64,000 bases of DNA. Origin: Flavobacterium chungbukense (lineage in GTDB: Bacteria; Bacteroidota; Bacteroidia; Flavobacteriales; Flavobacteriaceae). A program made the position numbers and the translations under genes. A model generated the notes under the pieces. It ran no database searches, was not told the origin of the DNA, and worked only from the letters and a program-made list of their open reading frames with translations. Of this stretch, positions 1-10,000 are shown in pieces (positions within the stretch are counted from its first letter, which is position 1; each line of letters opens with the position of its first letter). The stretch lies in contig NZ_JAJGZV010000002.1 of assembly GCF_020805785.1 (NCBI RefSeq), forward strand, positions 310,001 to 374,000, given 5' to 3'.

Positions 1-1
1 T

Positions 2-1492
2 GCTGTTGCCGGTAAAACTGATTTAAATAAAACTCCAATCAGTTTGAATTTAGGTGCTTCTGGAGATTATTTTAAATCTAAAGAAATGATTTTGATGACG
101 AATTTTGCACATAAATTCACTTCAAAAATTGGCTTCAATGCATCGTACATGAAGCAAACTTGGACAGAAAATCTCCAGGAACATCGCACAACAAATGCTT
201 TTGCAGTTGATATGAACAATCAGCCTGTGACAAGTTTAGCCATGATGCAATTTGTACAGCGCCAGCAATATTGGGATATTGACAATTTGAGTGCTTATTT
301 TAATTTTGATTTTAAAACAGGAAAACTCAATCATAAGTTATTAACTGGATATGATTTGAGCAGTTGGAATAAAAATATTGGTGGCGGTCAAAATGCTGCG
401 AGAGGGTATCTTTTAAAAGACGGAACGGTTGCCAGTTCTTTTGTTCCAGCCAATGCTTCAAATTATCAAACGGTTACTGTAAACGATGTTGCATTACCCA
501 AACCAAATGTCAATTTCTTCGATTTGAACAATCCTTCTTATGCGTTGAGAAATACGCAGGATTATGTCATGAATGTTCGTACAGCGCTTCCATCTGCTCT
601 TACTACAACCAATGCGGTTTACATTCAGGATCAAATTCAATGGGAAAAATTTACTTTTTTGTTGGGACTACGAAACGAATGGTTTGAGGATGTTACAAAC
701 TACAAATCAAATAAGGAATTAACAGTCAAAAAATCTGCTTTACTGCCTAGAATTGGAGTTACGTACGCTATCAATAATGAAATAAATGTCTATACAACCT
801 ATTTAGAAGGATATCAGCCACAATCGAATACAACGACTTTGATGCCGCAAACGGGAAGCTTACCTGCTGGAAGTTTGTTTAAACCATTGGAAAGTGATTT
901 GAAAGAGTTTGGAATGAAAGCTGTTTTCTTTAATAATACCGTAAGTTTTAACGCGGCGATTTACGAAATTGATCAGCGTAATATTTTGATGAACGCCAAT
1001 GATCCTGTAAATCCCGATTTGCTAGTAACCAGAGGTTCTGAAAGAAGCCGTGGTTTTGAATGCGATCTTGCCGGTTATATTACTAAAGATTGGCAGATAA
1101 ACGCTTCTTACAGTTATATCGATGCCGAAATTACAAACGATGCCAATGTTTCTCTAATTGGGCAAAGAAAGCAAAATACACCAAAAAACAGCGCCAATTT
1201 ATGGACACGCTACAACTTTGCTTCTGATTCAGCTTTAGATGATTTCGGGATTGGATTGGGAATGCAGTATCAAAGCAGTAAAGTGCCTTGGTTTACAAGA
1301 GATTTTACACTTCCTGACTTTACTATTTTTGATGCAGCGCTTTATTATAAACCAAATAATGGCAATATGCAGATTGCCTTGAATGCAGGAAATCTGCTTA
1401 ATAAAACGTATTGGTTAGGCGCTCAAAATTATTTGAGATTATTTCCTGGAAGTCCTAGAAATGCAAGCTTAACCGTAACTTATAAATTTTAA
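2..1492 (+). CDS. TonB-dependent siderophore-type receptor, C-terminal part (cut by window start)
   Basis: The frame is open from base 2, so the gene begins before the window and the TTG at 44 is not a real start. About 496 residues are present, corresponding to most of an outer-membrane beta-barrel. They show alternating aromatic strands and end in a short strand with terminal Phe (SLTVTYKF), the usual BAM signal. The extracellular-loop pattern and the closing segment (LRLFPGSPRNASLTVTYKF) resemble FhuA/FpvA-type ferric-siderophore receptors rather than SusC proteins. The receptor would take up a ferric chelate, powered by TonB/ExbBD. Two ABC-2-type permeases follow after 5 bases, so the three are probably co-transcribed. 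The plug domain and signal peptide are outside the window. The substrate cannot be read from the sequence. Confidence 0.85.
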   Translation, partial: AVAGKTDLNKTPISLNLGASGDYFKSKEMILMTNFAHKFTSKIGFNASYMKQTWTENLQEHRTTNAFAVDMNNQPVTSLAMMQFVQRQQYWDIDNLSAYFNFDFKTGKLNHKLLTGYDLSSWNKNIGGGQNAARGYLLKDGTVASSFVPANASNYQTVTVNDVALPKPNVNFFDLNNPSYALRNTQDYVMNVRTALPSALTTTNAVYIQDQIQWEKFTFLLGLRNEWFEDVTNYKSNKELTVKKSALLPRIGVTYAINNEINVYTTYLEGYQPQSNTTTLMPQTGSLPAGSLFKPLESDLKEFGMKAVFFNNTVSFNAAIYEIDQRNILMNANDPVNPDLLVTRGSERSRGFECDLAGYITKDWQINASYSYIDAEITNDANVSLIGQRKQNTPKNSANLWTRYNFASDSALDDFGIGLGMQYQSSKVPWFTRDFTLPDFTIFDAALYYKPNNGNMQIALNAGNLLNKTYWLGAQNYLRLFPGSPRNASLTVTYKF

Positions 1493-1497
1493 TTTAT

Positions 1498-2949
1498 ATG
1501 AAAATATTACACTCAGAACTTTTAATAGCCAGCCATTTTAGACAGTCGGTTTTTAAAAATACAGCTTTATATATCATTACTTTTTTTATTGGTATTTTGC
1601 TTTTATACGCTACATTTTCGGGTTGGGAAAATTATAAAAACCAGAACGAAACCAGCGAAAAATACCAGCACGAATCGAGAGAAGACTGGCTGAAAAATCC
1701 GGATAAAAATCCGCATCGAATGGCGCATTATGGCAATTTTGCGTTTAGAAAAAGTACACCTTTAAGTGTTTTTGAATTTGGGATGGAACCGTTCTTTGGG
1801 AATGCTATATTCCTTGAAGCACACAAACAAAATACCGCCAATTTCTCTGAAGCGGGATTTTCTAACAGCATGCTTCGCTTTGGAGAAATCAGCATTGCAA
1901 TGGTTTTACAGGTTTTACTGCCTTTATTAATCTTCTTTTTAGGATTTAATGCTATTGCTTACGAACGTGAAAATGGAACTCTAAAAATTCTTTTAACGCA
2001 AGGAATTAACTGGAAACAGCTTTTAATTGGAAAAATATTAGGAATTGCCAGCGTTATTATGATGCTTTTTGTTCCAACCATTATTGTTTTGGTTTTGGTG
2101 TGGCTGTTTTTTCAAGACTTTACCGTTACAGCTGACGAAGCCATAAAAATGATATTGTTTATACTTTTTCATCTTGCCTATCTCCTATTCTTCTGCGTTA
2201 TTGCAGTTTTGATTTCGGCAGTTAGTAAAACTTCCAAAAAAGCATTGATTACGCTTATCGGAATCTGGCTGCTTTTTACGATTATTTTGCCAAGAACGAC
2301 ACAGGCAATTGGAGCTTATATTTATGAAGCGCCTTCTAAAATTCAGTTTAATAGCGACATTGAGAAAGACATTTTAAAACAAGGTGATAGTCATAATCCG
2401 AATGATCCGCATTATAAAACGATTAAAGATTCTTTGCTTCGTGCTTACAAAGTAGATTCCGTACAGAAACTTCCGTTCAATTATTCGGGATATATTATGA
2501 CCGAAGGCGAAAAAATAAGCTCTAGAATTTACAACGAACATTTAGAAGAACTTTTAAATGTCTACAAACAACAGAATAGTTTTTCTAAAACAGTCTCTTT
2601 TCTAAATCCATTTATCGCGATAAAAAACCTATCGATGGGCTTGTCGAATACGGATTATGAATCTTATGTCGATTTTCAGAAACAAGCCGAAGATTATCGT
2701 TATAAAATGGCTCAGAAAATGAATGCTTTGCAGATTAAATACATCAGCAATAAAAAACCTGGACCAAATGATAAGCCATTGACAATTGGCAAAGAGCATT
2801 GGGCAGATGTAGAAGAATTTCATTACGAAGCTAAAACTATTGGAACAATTCTTAAAAACGAAGCGGTTTCCATTATTTCGATTATTCTCTGGATTGCAGC
2901 GCTTATTATTTTAATTCAAATTGCATCCAAAAAACTTAAAGCCATTTAA
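1498..2949 (+). CDS. ABC-2 type transporter permease, DUF3526 type (first of two)
   Basis: This 483-residue integral membrane protein has a first transmembrane segment near residues 22-42, then a long periplasmic stretch. A cluster of about five hydrophobic segments (about 140-270) follows, then a second large soluble loop and a final helix near 455-475. The motif AYERENGTLKILLTQG after the second membrane segment is characteristic of ABC-2 permeases that work with a separate ATPase. The ATG at 1498 lies 5 bases after the receptor stop, and the next permease begins 1 base after this stop, which indicates an operon. No ATP-binding subunit is visible here. By inference it lies upstream of the window. 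The exported or imported substrate is unknown; the linkage to a siderophore-type receptor suggests metal-chelate handling. Confidence 0.8.
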   Translation: MKILHSELLIASHFRQSVFKNTALYIITFFIGILLLYATFSGWENYKNQNETSEKYQHESREDWLKNPDKNPHRMAHYGNFAFRKSTPLSVFEFGMEPFFGNAIFLEAHKQNTANFSEAGFSNSMLRFGEISIAMVLQVLLPLLIFFLGFNAIAYERENGTLKILLTQGINWKQLLIGKILGIASVIMMLFVPTIIVLVLVWLFFQDFTVTADEAIKMILFILFHLAYLLFFCVIAVLISAVSKTSKKALITLIGIWLLFTIILPRTTQAIGAYIYEAPSKIQFNSDIEKDILKQGDSHNPNDPHYKTIKDSLLRAYKVDSVQKLPFNYSGYIMTEGEKISSRIYNEHLEELLNVYKQQNSFSKTVSFLNPFIAIKNLSMGLSNTDYESYVDFQKQAEDYRYKMAQKMNALQIKYISNKKPGPNDKPLTIGKEHWADVEEFHYEAKTIGTILKNEAVSIISIILWIAALIILIQIASKKLKAI

Positions 2950-2950
2950 T

Positions 2951-4303
2951 ATGTTAGCATTATTATTTAAAAATTTCATTCGATCGAAAGGAACCAAAAT
3001 TGGGCTTCTTTTCTTATTATGCATTGGTTTTATTAGTCTTTTAGTTGGAAAACAGTTTCAGGATAAGCAACAAAATAACATTAAGGAAGCCTCTATTTAT
3101 CAAAAAGAACATATTGCCAGAAATGCTGCTTTTCACAAAGACGAAATAGGGCTTTTATTGTATTACATCAAATTTTCTTTGGTTAATAATACATTGCCAA
3201 TAAATAGTTTAGCCATCGGACAACGCGATGTGAATCCGTCGATTCAAAGTGTTACGATTCGTGGTTTAGAAGGTCAGAAATACGATTCGGAACTCAATAA
3301 TCCGAACAATCTTTTGGCAGGAAATATTGATTTTGGTTTTGTGCTGATTTATCTTTTTCCACTTTTAATCATTGCCTTTTCATACAACCTTATTTCGGAA
3401 GAAAAAGAAAGCGGCACGTGGAAAATTGTCGCAACTCAAAGTCAAAACACCTTTCTTTTTATTCTAAAATTATTTTACGTCAGAATCTTAAGTCTAATAG
3501 CATTGCTTACATTTTTGCTTTTTGCCGCTGTTTTATTCTTGCATATCCCACTAGATTCGGCTTTCTTTATTTTCTACGGACTTGGAGTTTTGTACATTTT
3601 ATTTTGGTTTGCTGTCAGTTTCTTTATTGTTTCCTTACAGAAAAATTCCAATTTTAATGCGGTAATTCTCTTAACGATTTGGCTGTTTTTAATTATTATT
3701 GTTCCAGCAGGAATCAACGCTTATATCGTAAATCAGTATCAAGTTCCCGAAGCTTTAGAACTGACTTTAAAACAGCGAAATGCCTATCATGAAAAATGGG
3801 ATACGGATAAAAATGAAACGATGGAGAAATTCTATAAACATTATCCGCAGTTTAAAGGTTATAAAATACCCGAAGATAAAGAATTCAGCTGGCTTTGGTA
3901 TTATGCTATGCAGCAAATGGGCGACGACGAATCGGCTATATTGTCAAGAGAATTAGAAACAAAATTACAACAGCGAAACCTTGCTAGCCAAAGAATTGCA
4001 CAATTTATTCCAACCCTGCACACGCAATTACAATTAAACGAAATCGCTCATGCTGATTTAGGAAACCAACTTTTATTTTTGAAAGAAACGACAAAATTTC
4101 ATGAAAAACTACGTTTGCATTTTTACCCAAAAATATTTGACAATGCTGCAGTAGATCAGCAAAATTGGAAAGATTTTAAAGTAGAAACTTTTCGAGATTC
4201 TTCAGAAATTAGTTTTGGAAAAGCCTTTTTGCCATTATTGCTTTTCATTTTACTTTTGATTGGTTTTGGGTGGAGGAATTTTAATACGAAAGCTGTTTTT
4301 TGA
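2951..4303 (+). CDS. ABC-2 type transporter permease, DUF3526 type (second of two)
   Basis: A 450-residue membrane protein homologous in layout to its upstream neighbour: an N-terminal membrane anchor (about 14-32), a periplasmic region, a block of membrane segments (about 130-265), a large soluble domain and a last helix before the C-terminus. It carries the equivalent permease motif SEEKESGTWKIVATQS. I chose ATG 2951, directly after the upstream stop at 2947-2949, rather than a TTG at 2921 that would overlap the previous gene and add nonsense residues. The two permeases probably form a heterodimeric channel. The gene ends before a cluster of palindromic repeats, which probably also provides the transcript end. 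Confidence 0.8.
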   Translation: MLALLFKNFIRSKGTKIGLLFLLCIGFISLLVGKQFQDKQQNNIKEASIYQKEHIARNAAFHKDEIGLLLYYIKFSLVNNTLPINSLAIGQRDVNPSIQSVTIRGLEGQKYDSELNNPNNLLAGNIDFGFVLIYLFPLLIIAFSYNLISEEKESGTWKIVATQSQNTFLFILKLFYVRILSLIALLTFLLFAAVLFLHIPLDSAFFIFYGLGVLYILFWFAVSFFIVSLQKNSNFNAVILLTIWLFLIIIVPAGINAYIVNQYQVPEALELTLKQRNAYHEKWDTDKNETMEKFYKHYPQFKGYKIPEDKEFSWLWYYAMQQMGDDESAILSRELETKLQQRNLASQRIAQFIPTLHTQLQLNEIAHADLGNQLLFLKETTKFHEKLRLHFYPKIFDNAAVDQQNWKDFKVETFRDSSEISFGKAFLPLLLFILLLIGFGWRNFNTKAVF

Positions 4304-4308
4304 TTTTT

Positions 4309-4356
4309 TAACCCCAAAGGGCACTAAGATTTACGCAAAGTTCGCTAAGTTTTTTT
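4309..4356. repeat. CGCAAAG-family repeat, single arm
   Basis: A degenerate arm of the AACCGCAAAG...CGCAAAG repeat family follows the permease stop closely (CCAAAGGGCACTAAG, then TTACGCAAAGTTCGC) and runs into a poly-T tract. The same family recurs at 4491, 21327, 36469, 42584, 55944 and 57603. Confidence 0.7.
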
Positions 4357-4424
4357 TTTACAAAGCTTTGCTAAATAACAATGCTTTTGAAAGTTCGCTA
4401 AGTTTCTCCAAAAAAGTAAATATA

Positions 4425-4488
4425 GCCACAGATTTCACGGATTAAAAAGATTTCAAAATTTTAATCTTCTAATCTTTTAATCTGTGGC
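4425..4488. repeat. CACAGATT palindromic repeat
   Basis: Perfect 10-bp arms GCCACAGATT (4425-4434) and AATCTGTGGC (4479-4488) enclose AT-rich DNA. It is an intergenic palindrome in a 367-bp gap that holds only repeats. Confidence 0.75.
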
Positions 4489-4490
4489 AA

Positions 4491-4533
4491 AAAAGTTCGC
4501 AAAGTTTTTTTAGATAAAGCTTTGCGAACTTTT
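4491..4533. repeat. CGCAAAG-family hairpin
   Basis: Perfect 14-bp arms AAAAGTTCGCAAAG (4491-4504) and CTTTGCGAACTTTT (4520-4533) flank a 15-base loop and are followed by T-rich sequence. It could act as a terminator for the permease transcript. Confidence 0.65.
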
Positions 4534-4562
4534 CGTTTTTAATATTAATGATCTACTTTTTT

Positions 4563-5065
4563 GTCATTTCGACGAAGGAGAAATCACACTAGAAACTCTA
4601 CAAAGATTGACAAATTTAGTTTGGGAATGTAAGAATAGAAAAATAAGTATATTCGTACAAAATAATTAAAATGCTAAATCCTCAAAGAGGTTTTCATACA
4701 TATTATATTTATATAATTACAAATGAATACCGCAGTTCATTCTACATTGGAGTAACTAACAATCTCAAGCAAAGACTTTTAAAACATAAAGAAAATATAG
4801 ATCAGAAAGTCAACACATTCGCAGCAAAATATAATATTAAATTTTTAGTTTATTACGAAAAATTCACTTGGATTCATGAGGCTATAGCAAGAGAAAAGGA
4901 ATTAAAGAAATGGAGGAGAGAAAAGAAAATTGAATTAATAAAAAACTACAATCCAAACTTCGATTTTCTAAATTTTCATTTTGAATAAAACCCAAACTTC
5001 ATTTGAAAAATAAGCTGAATCACTTTATGGAATAACTCGTGCGATTTCTCCTTCGTCGAAATGAC
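4563..5065. mobile_element. Candidate GIY-YIG nuclease element bounded by 27-bp inverted repeats
   Basis: The left arm at 4563-4589 begins GTCATTTCGACGAAGGAG. The right arm at 5039-5065 is its reverse complement with one mismatch in 27 bases. Between them is only one complete gene, a GIY-YIG nuclease (4671-4988). Two further inverted pairs of the same repeat, with no gene inside, occur at 20018-20116 and 63749-63845. The arrangement resembles an autonomous element with small non-autonomous relatives. I could not identify target-site duplications, so mobility is inferred. Confidence 0.5.
4671..4988 (+). CDS. GIY-YIG family endonuclease
   Basis: A 105-residue single-domain protein. The core shows YYIYIITN near residue 12 and FYIGVTNNLKQRLLKHK near 25-41, matching the two GIY-YIG strands followed by the conserved Arg helix. 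The metal-binding Glu is probably in the helix IAREKELKKWRREKK near residue 80. The length fits the small UPF0213/UvrC-N-like GIY-YIG group common in Bacteroidota. It would cut DNA, but the substrate is unknown. The gene is isolated from functional neighbours and sits between inverted repeats (left arm 81 bases upstream, right arm 50 bases downstream). The repeats could be its recognition sites. Confidence 0.85.
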   Translation: MLNPQRGFHTYYIYIITNEYRSSFYIGVTNNLKQRLLKHKENIDQKVNTFAAKYNIKFLVYYEKFTWIHEAIAREKELKKWRREKKIELIKNYNPNFDFLNFHFE

Positions 5066-5168
5066 AAATACTACGTTTAAAAAACACCATTTCTAAACCT
5101 ATTCTGAATAAAATTTCTCCAAACATTTAATAATTTTATTTTATTTAGAATTAATATAAATAAACTTT

Positions 5169-5176
5169 TATATTTG
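5169..5176 (+). promoter_or_regulatory. Putative TAnnTTTG promoter of the ECF sigma gene
   Basis: TATATTTG matches the Bacteroidota -7 element and lies about 70 bases before the sigma factor start. No clear TTG -33 element is at the ideal distance, so this is tentative. Confidence 0.35.
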
Positions 5177-5246
5177 TCGCTATCTAAGCAAAACAGAGTA
5201 ATTTTTAAAATTTACTTATATTGCTTTCCAAAGTAAATTTCGTTTA

Positions 5247-5846
5247 ATGAACCATAATACCAGTTTCGAATTAAATCTCTTCAAATCCTTTAAGGAAGGA
5301 GACGAAACTGCATTTAAGTTTTTCTACGATAAATATTTTAAACGAATTCAATCTTTTAGTATTCAGTTTATTTACGATTACGATGAGGCTGAAAATCTTG
5401 CTCAAGAAGCCTTACTACACTTATGGCAAAATAGAGAAAACGTAGAATCTATAAACGGAATTCAGGCTTTTTTATACACTTACGCCAAATCAAAATGCTT
5501 GAATTTAATCCGTCACAACAAAGTGAAAGATAAATTCAAGAATGACCTCCTAAACCACCAAGAAAGAGAATTGAATATCGAAGTTTTAAATTCAGTACAA
5601 TTTGACACTCTAGAATTAACAGAATTAGAACGCATTATTCAGGAATCAATCAATGAATTACCAACCAAAACTCGCGAAGTTTTTATAAAAAAACGCTTTG
5701 AGAATAAAAAAAATGCAGAAATAGCACAAGAAATGGATGTCACTTTAAAAGCAGTAGAAGCCCACATGACAAAGGCTTTGAAGATTTTAAAGACCAAATT
5801 ATCTGATTATTTGTTCTTAATCTTTATCCTTATTTATAATAATTAA
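5247..5846 (+). CDS. ECF sigma factor (Bacteroidota FecI-like, sigma-70 family)
   Basis: A 199-residue protein with sigma region 2 at about 22-90 (FYDKYFKRIQSFSIQFI, then DEAENLAQEALLHLWQ). Region 4 is at about 130-185, with the helix-turn-helix around NAEIAQEMDVTLKAVEAHM. This is the standard two-domain ECF layout, plus a hydrophobic C-terminal tail (LSDYLFLIFILIYNN) common in this Bacteroidota subgroup. It is the first gene of a sigma-FecR-SusC-SusD block, 67 bases before the anti-sigma gene. It should direct RNA polymerase to the downstream uptake genes when the SusC-like receptor signals through FecR. Confidence 0.92.
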   Translation: MNHNTSFELNLFKSFKEGDETAFKFFYDKYFKRIQSFSIQFIYDYDEAENLAQEALLHLWQNRENVESINGIQAFLYTYAKSKCLNLIRHNKVKDKFKNDLLNHQERELNIEVLNSVQFDTLELTELERIIQESINELPTKTREVFIKKRFENKKNAEIAQEMDVTLKAVEAHMTKALKILKTKLSDYLFLIFILIYNN

Positions 5847-5913
5847 GAATAAAAGATAGGGTATTTTAATTCTGAGGTGTACTAATAATAGCGAGAAGTA
5901 TAAAAATGCATTT

Positions 5914-7020
5914 ATGACATCGGAAATAATTTATAAATACTTATCTAATGAAGCATCTGAGCAAGAAGTAGAACAGCTTTTTGAGTGGATTAATGCTTCA
6001 GAAGAAAACAAAAAGCAATTTATAATTTTAAAAAAAACTTGGGCTTTAACAGCGCTTACTGGAACTATTTCACGTGAAGTTCCTGTTGTTACTTTAAAAC
6101 CAAAAAATAATACAAGAAAGTATTTTAAATACGCGGCCATTCTTGTTGTATGTATTGGTTTAGCTAGGCTTGCTTTTTATTTTAATGAAAGAACAACGAC
6201 TTCTAAAGAAATTGTTCTTGAATTAGGCGATGGACGATTAGAATACTTTTCTGAAAAAAAACTGAACGCTTTGGTGAATGACAAAGGCGAATTGGTTGCG
6301 AGAAAATTTCCTAATCAAATAATATATTTCGGAAAAGTTCTCGATACAGAAGTTTTATATCACACACTTACTGTTCCTTACGGAAAAACGTTCAAACTTA
6401 AACTTTCAGACGGTACACTTGTGAATTTAAATTCTGGAACTACTTTACGTTATCCGGAACAATTTGGAATTAATGGCAAAAGAAATGTTTATTTAACCGG
6501 TGAAGCATTTTTTGATGTTGCCAAAGACAAGCAGCATCCGTTTATTGTGCATTCTGATGAAGTTGATATAGAAGTTCTTGGAACAAAATTTAATGTAAAT
6601 GCGTATCCTGAAGAAAAAACCGTGAGCAGTGTTTTGGTCGAAGGAAGTATTCAAATGTCTGAAAAAGACAATCCTTTAAACGCCGTTTTGCTTAAGCCCA
6701 ACCAAATGGCTGTTTGGCAAAATGACTCTAAGAAAATCGTAACAAAAACAGTTGATCCTGCATTTTATGAAGCTTGGACTCTAGGCGAAATTACATTCAA
6801 AAACACCCCATTTTCATCAATTGCAAAGATTATTGAACGTACCTACGACGTTGAAATTATCAACGAAAATGCTGTTTTGGCCAAACAGAATTTTACAGGT
6901 TCAATAAAAATTAGCGAATCTAGTGTCGAAAACATTTTAGAGCTTCTAAAACGCGACACGCCATTTAATTATTCTATTAAACAAAACACAATTACTATTA
7001 CACCAATTTTCCATAACTAA
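5914..7020 (+). CDS. FecR family anti-sigma / sigma regulator
   Basis: A 368-residue inner-membrane regulator. The cytoplasmic N-terminus (1-70) has the short anti-sigma region with EQEVEQLFEWINASEENK. One transmembrane helix lies at about 70-90. The periplasmic FecR domain runs about 135-240 (VPYGKTFKLKLSDGTLVNLNSG, here split by position, then VYLTGEAFFDVAKD). The C-terminal DUF4974-type domain is at about 285-365 (ITFKNTPFSSIAKIIERTYD). It transmits the receptor signal across the inner membrane to the ECF factor encoded upstream. The gene ends 7 bases before the SusC start, which implies tight co-transcription with the receptor. Confidence 0.92.
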   Translation: MTSEIIYKYLSNEASEQEVEQLFEWINASEENKKQFIILKKTWALTALTGTISREVPVVTLKPKNNTRKYFKYAAILVVCIGLARLAFYFNERTTTSKEIVLELGDGRLEYFSEKKLNALVNDKGELVARKFPNQIIYFGKVLDTEVLYHTLTVPYGKTFKLKLSDGTLVNLNSGTTLRYPEQFGINGKRNVYLTGEAFFDVAKDKQHPFIVHSDEVDIEVLGTKFNVNAYPEEKTVSSVLVEGSIQMSEKDNPLNAVLLKPNQMAVWQNDSKKIVTKTVDPAFYEAWTLGEITFKNTPFSSIAKIIERTYDVEIINENAVLAKQNFTGSIKISESSVENILELLKRDTPFNYSIKQNTITITPIFHN

Positions 7021-7027
7021 ATAAAAC

Positions 7028-10000
7028 ATGACATTTACGATACATCCCAATTCAAGAAAAATTCTATTTTTCTTAGGCTTTCTTTTATCCTGTTTTTCGG
7101 CTTTTTCTCAAAATAAAAATATTACAATTCATGTAAAAAACAAACCTATTAGCTTTATTATCAAATCTATTGAAGAGCAAAGTGATTTTAGAATTATTTA
7201 TAATGCAAAAAAAATAGATACCGATCAATTAGTCGATTTGGATGTTACTAATGTGTCTTTAGAAGCTGCTTTAAAGAAGTTATTAAAAGACACTAATATT
7301 TCTTATTACATTCAGAAAAAGCAAGTTTTATTGACGAATGCTGCTCCTGTTGAAAAATCAAATCCTAATATTCAAGAAACAGAAAGAATTATTAAAGGAA
7401 CCGTTTACAGTGCGACCGACCGACAGCCGCTTCCTGGCGCAACTATCCGCATCAAAGGAACTGGAATGGGCGCTATAACTGACTTTAACGGAAAATTTGC
7501 TTATGAATTAAAAGGAAATGACATTCCGAACTTGGTTCTTGAAGTTGGATTTTTAGGAATGGAAAGCCAATCGCAAAAAGCAGATTATAAAAAAGAATTT
7601 GTCTTTTACCTTAAAGAAGTTACAGACGAACTGAATCCTGTTGTAATTACTTCTTCTTATGGAACTACTAAATTAAAAGAAGAAATAGTTGGAAGTATTT
7701 CGACTTTAAACGCAAAAGACATTGCGGTAGAACAAGCTTCTGAAAGTTTCGATAAAATGATTACAGGTCAAATTGCCGGTGTAATGGTAGAAAATACTTC
7801 TGGTGTTGGTGGTCCCGTTAAAATCAATATTCGCGGACAAGGAACTTTATCTTCTTTAACAGGAGCAAAAACGGGAACTTCTACGCAACCTTTAATTATT
7901 GTAGATGGTGTTGTTATGAGTGAAGAATACGGTATTGACAGCTCTGTTTTTGATGGAAGTGGCGATACTGCAGAAAATTTAGCCAATCCATTAATGAAAA
8001 TTGCGCCAGAAAATATCGAAACAATATCGGTTTTAAAAGATGCTGCGGCCGTTGGTATTTACGGTGCTGATGGTGCAAATGGTGTTATTTTAATTACTAC
8101 CAAAAAAGGGAAAAAAGGAAAAACACAATTTGGTTTCTCTAATCAGCTTGGGGTTTCATCGGCTATTAACCGAATTAAATATCTAAGCGGTGAGCAATTT
8201 ACCGAACTTAGAAACGAATACATGAAAAACACCACAACAGGTTATGTTCCTGTTGCTTACAATGGTATAAATACAGATTGGTTTGAGGTTTTAAACAGAT
8301 CTGGAATTTACAACAAGTATAATTTTAATGTTTCTGGTGCAACTTCAAAATTTTCATACCGTACAAACGTAAGTTATACAAAAATTGATGAACCTCAATT
8401 GGGTAACGATACGAAGCAATTAAACGCTGGAATTAATTTAGGTTTTAATTCTGGTAAATGGAGCGCCAATTTGATGCTGAATCCAAGTTACGTACAAAAA
8501 GATTCTCCAAACATCTTTGCAAGTTTTGCTTATTTACCAACTCTTGCGGTTTATAATGCAGACGGTTCTTACGCAGATTTAGGCGTTAGCGGTATTACAA
8601 GAGGAAATCCGCTTGCGGCTATTGAACAAAACAAAAATCAAGCGCAGACATTTGGACTTTTAGGAAGCATCAATTTATCTTATCAGCTAAATAATGCTAT
8701 TAAATTTTCTACTCTTTTCGGAATGGATTATACTGATAAAGAACAAGATCGTTATTTTTCTGCTGCAAACGAAAGTGGTCAGTTTAATGGATCTTTTACC
8801 CTAGACGGAATTCTTTATCCTGCATGGGGACGTAGACTTTTAAATCAAAGAAATTCAACTAAATGGAACTGGCAGGGACAAGTTTTATTTAACAAACAAT
8901 TGTCTGAAAACCATGAAATTGATGGTGTTGCAGGTTTTGAATTGTCTGAAGATAGAACAGATTTCAATTATAAATCTGGAGTTGGATTTGTGAATCCAGA
9001 GCAGATTAATAAAGTTACAGATGCGATTAGAGACGATAATTTAGCAACGCCTTTAATTGACGAATCAAAAAGCGGTCAAACGTATCGAAATGAAATCAGC
9101 TATAATTCTAGAGTTTCACTCTTATCTCAGGTAAATTATAACTATAAAAAACGTTATTATGTTTTAGCTAATTTAAGGCGTGACGAAAGTTCTGTTTTTG
9201 GAGATGATACAAACGTTGCTCTAAATGGAGGGGCAGGTTTAAGCTGGATTACAAGTAACGAAGATTTCTTAAGATCAAACTCATGGATTGATTTCTTGAA
9301 ATTTAAAGTGAGTTATGGTTCTACAGGAAACTCAAGAATTGGTTCTTACCGATCAAAAGGTTTATATAATATTGGCCAAAATAATTATAACGGTTACAGC
9401 GGAGGTACTACAGGCGCTGCCCCAAACGGTCATTTAAGCTGGGAGAAAAACACAAAATTCAATGTTGGTTTTGATTTCAATATTTTTAAAAGAATCGAAT
9501 TAACTCTTGAATACTATTATGATAATAAAAGTGATTTAATTACAACTAGAGATATTCCAACAGAAACGGGATATAACTCGGTGCAATTAAACGCTTCAAG
9601 TATGTACAATAAAGGTTTTGAACTTACTACAAGAATTAAATGGATAAAAAGCGAACCTTTTAAATGGACAACTACTTTCAATATTTCTACAGTAGACAGT
9701 AAAGTAACCGATCTAAAAGGTTTAGGAAGCGATTATGCTTTAGGAAATATTGCTTTGGCACAAAAAATTGGCTACAGCACCACAACATTATGGGGAATAA
9801 AATGGGTTGGCGTTGATCCTGCAACAGGACGAGATCTTGTAGAAAAAGATGGACAGGTTTATGATGCCAAAACTTATAATGAAGGTCATACTGTTGCAGA
9901 CTGGGTACCAATTGGAGACACGCAGGCAGATGCATACGGAGGTTTTTATAATAATTTTACATTTTACAATAACCTGACATTATCTGTTAGAGGAGATTTT

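Noticed and set aside
4260-4445. ORF overlapping the permease end and repeats
   Set aside because: It is a translation of CGCAAAG repeats in a frame that runs out of the permease gene.
4563-5065. Insertion sequence with transposase
   Set aside because: No transposase is present and no target duplication is seen; only a GIY-YIG nuclease lies between the arms, so I call it a candidate element.
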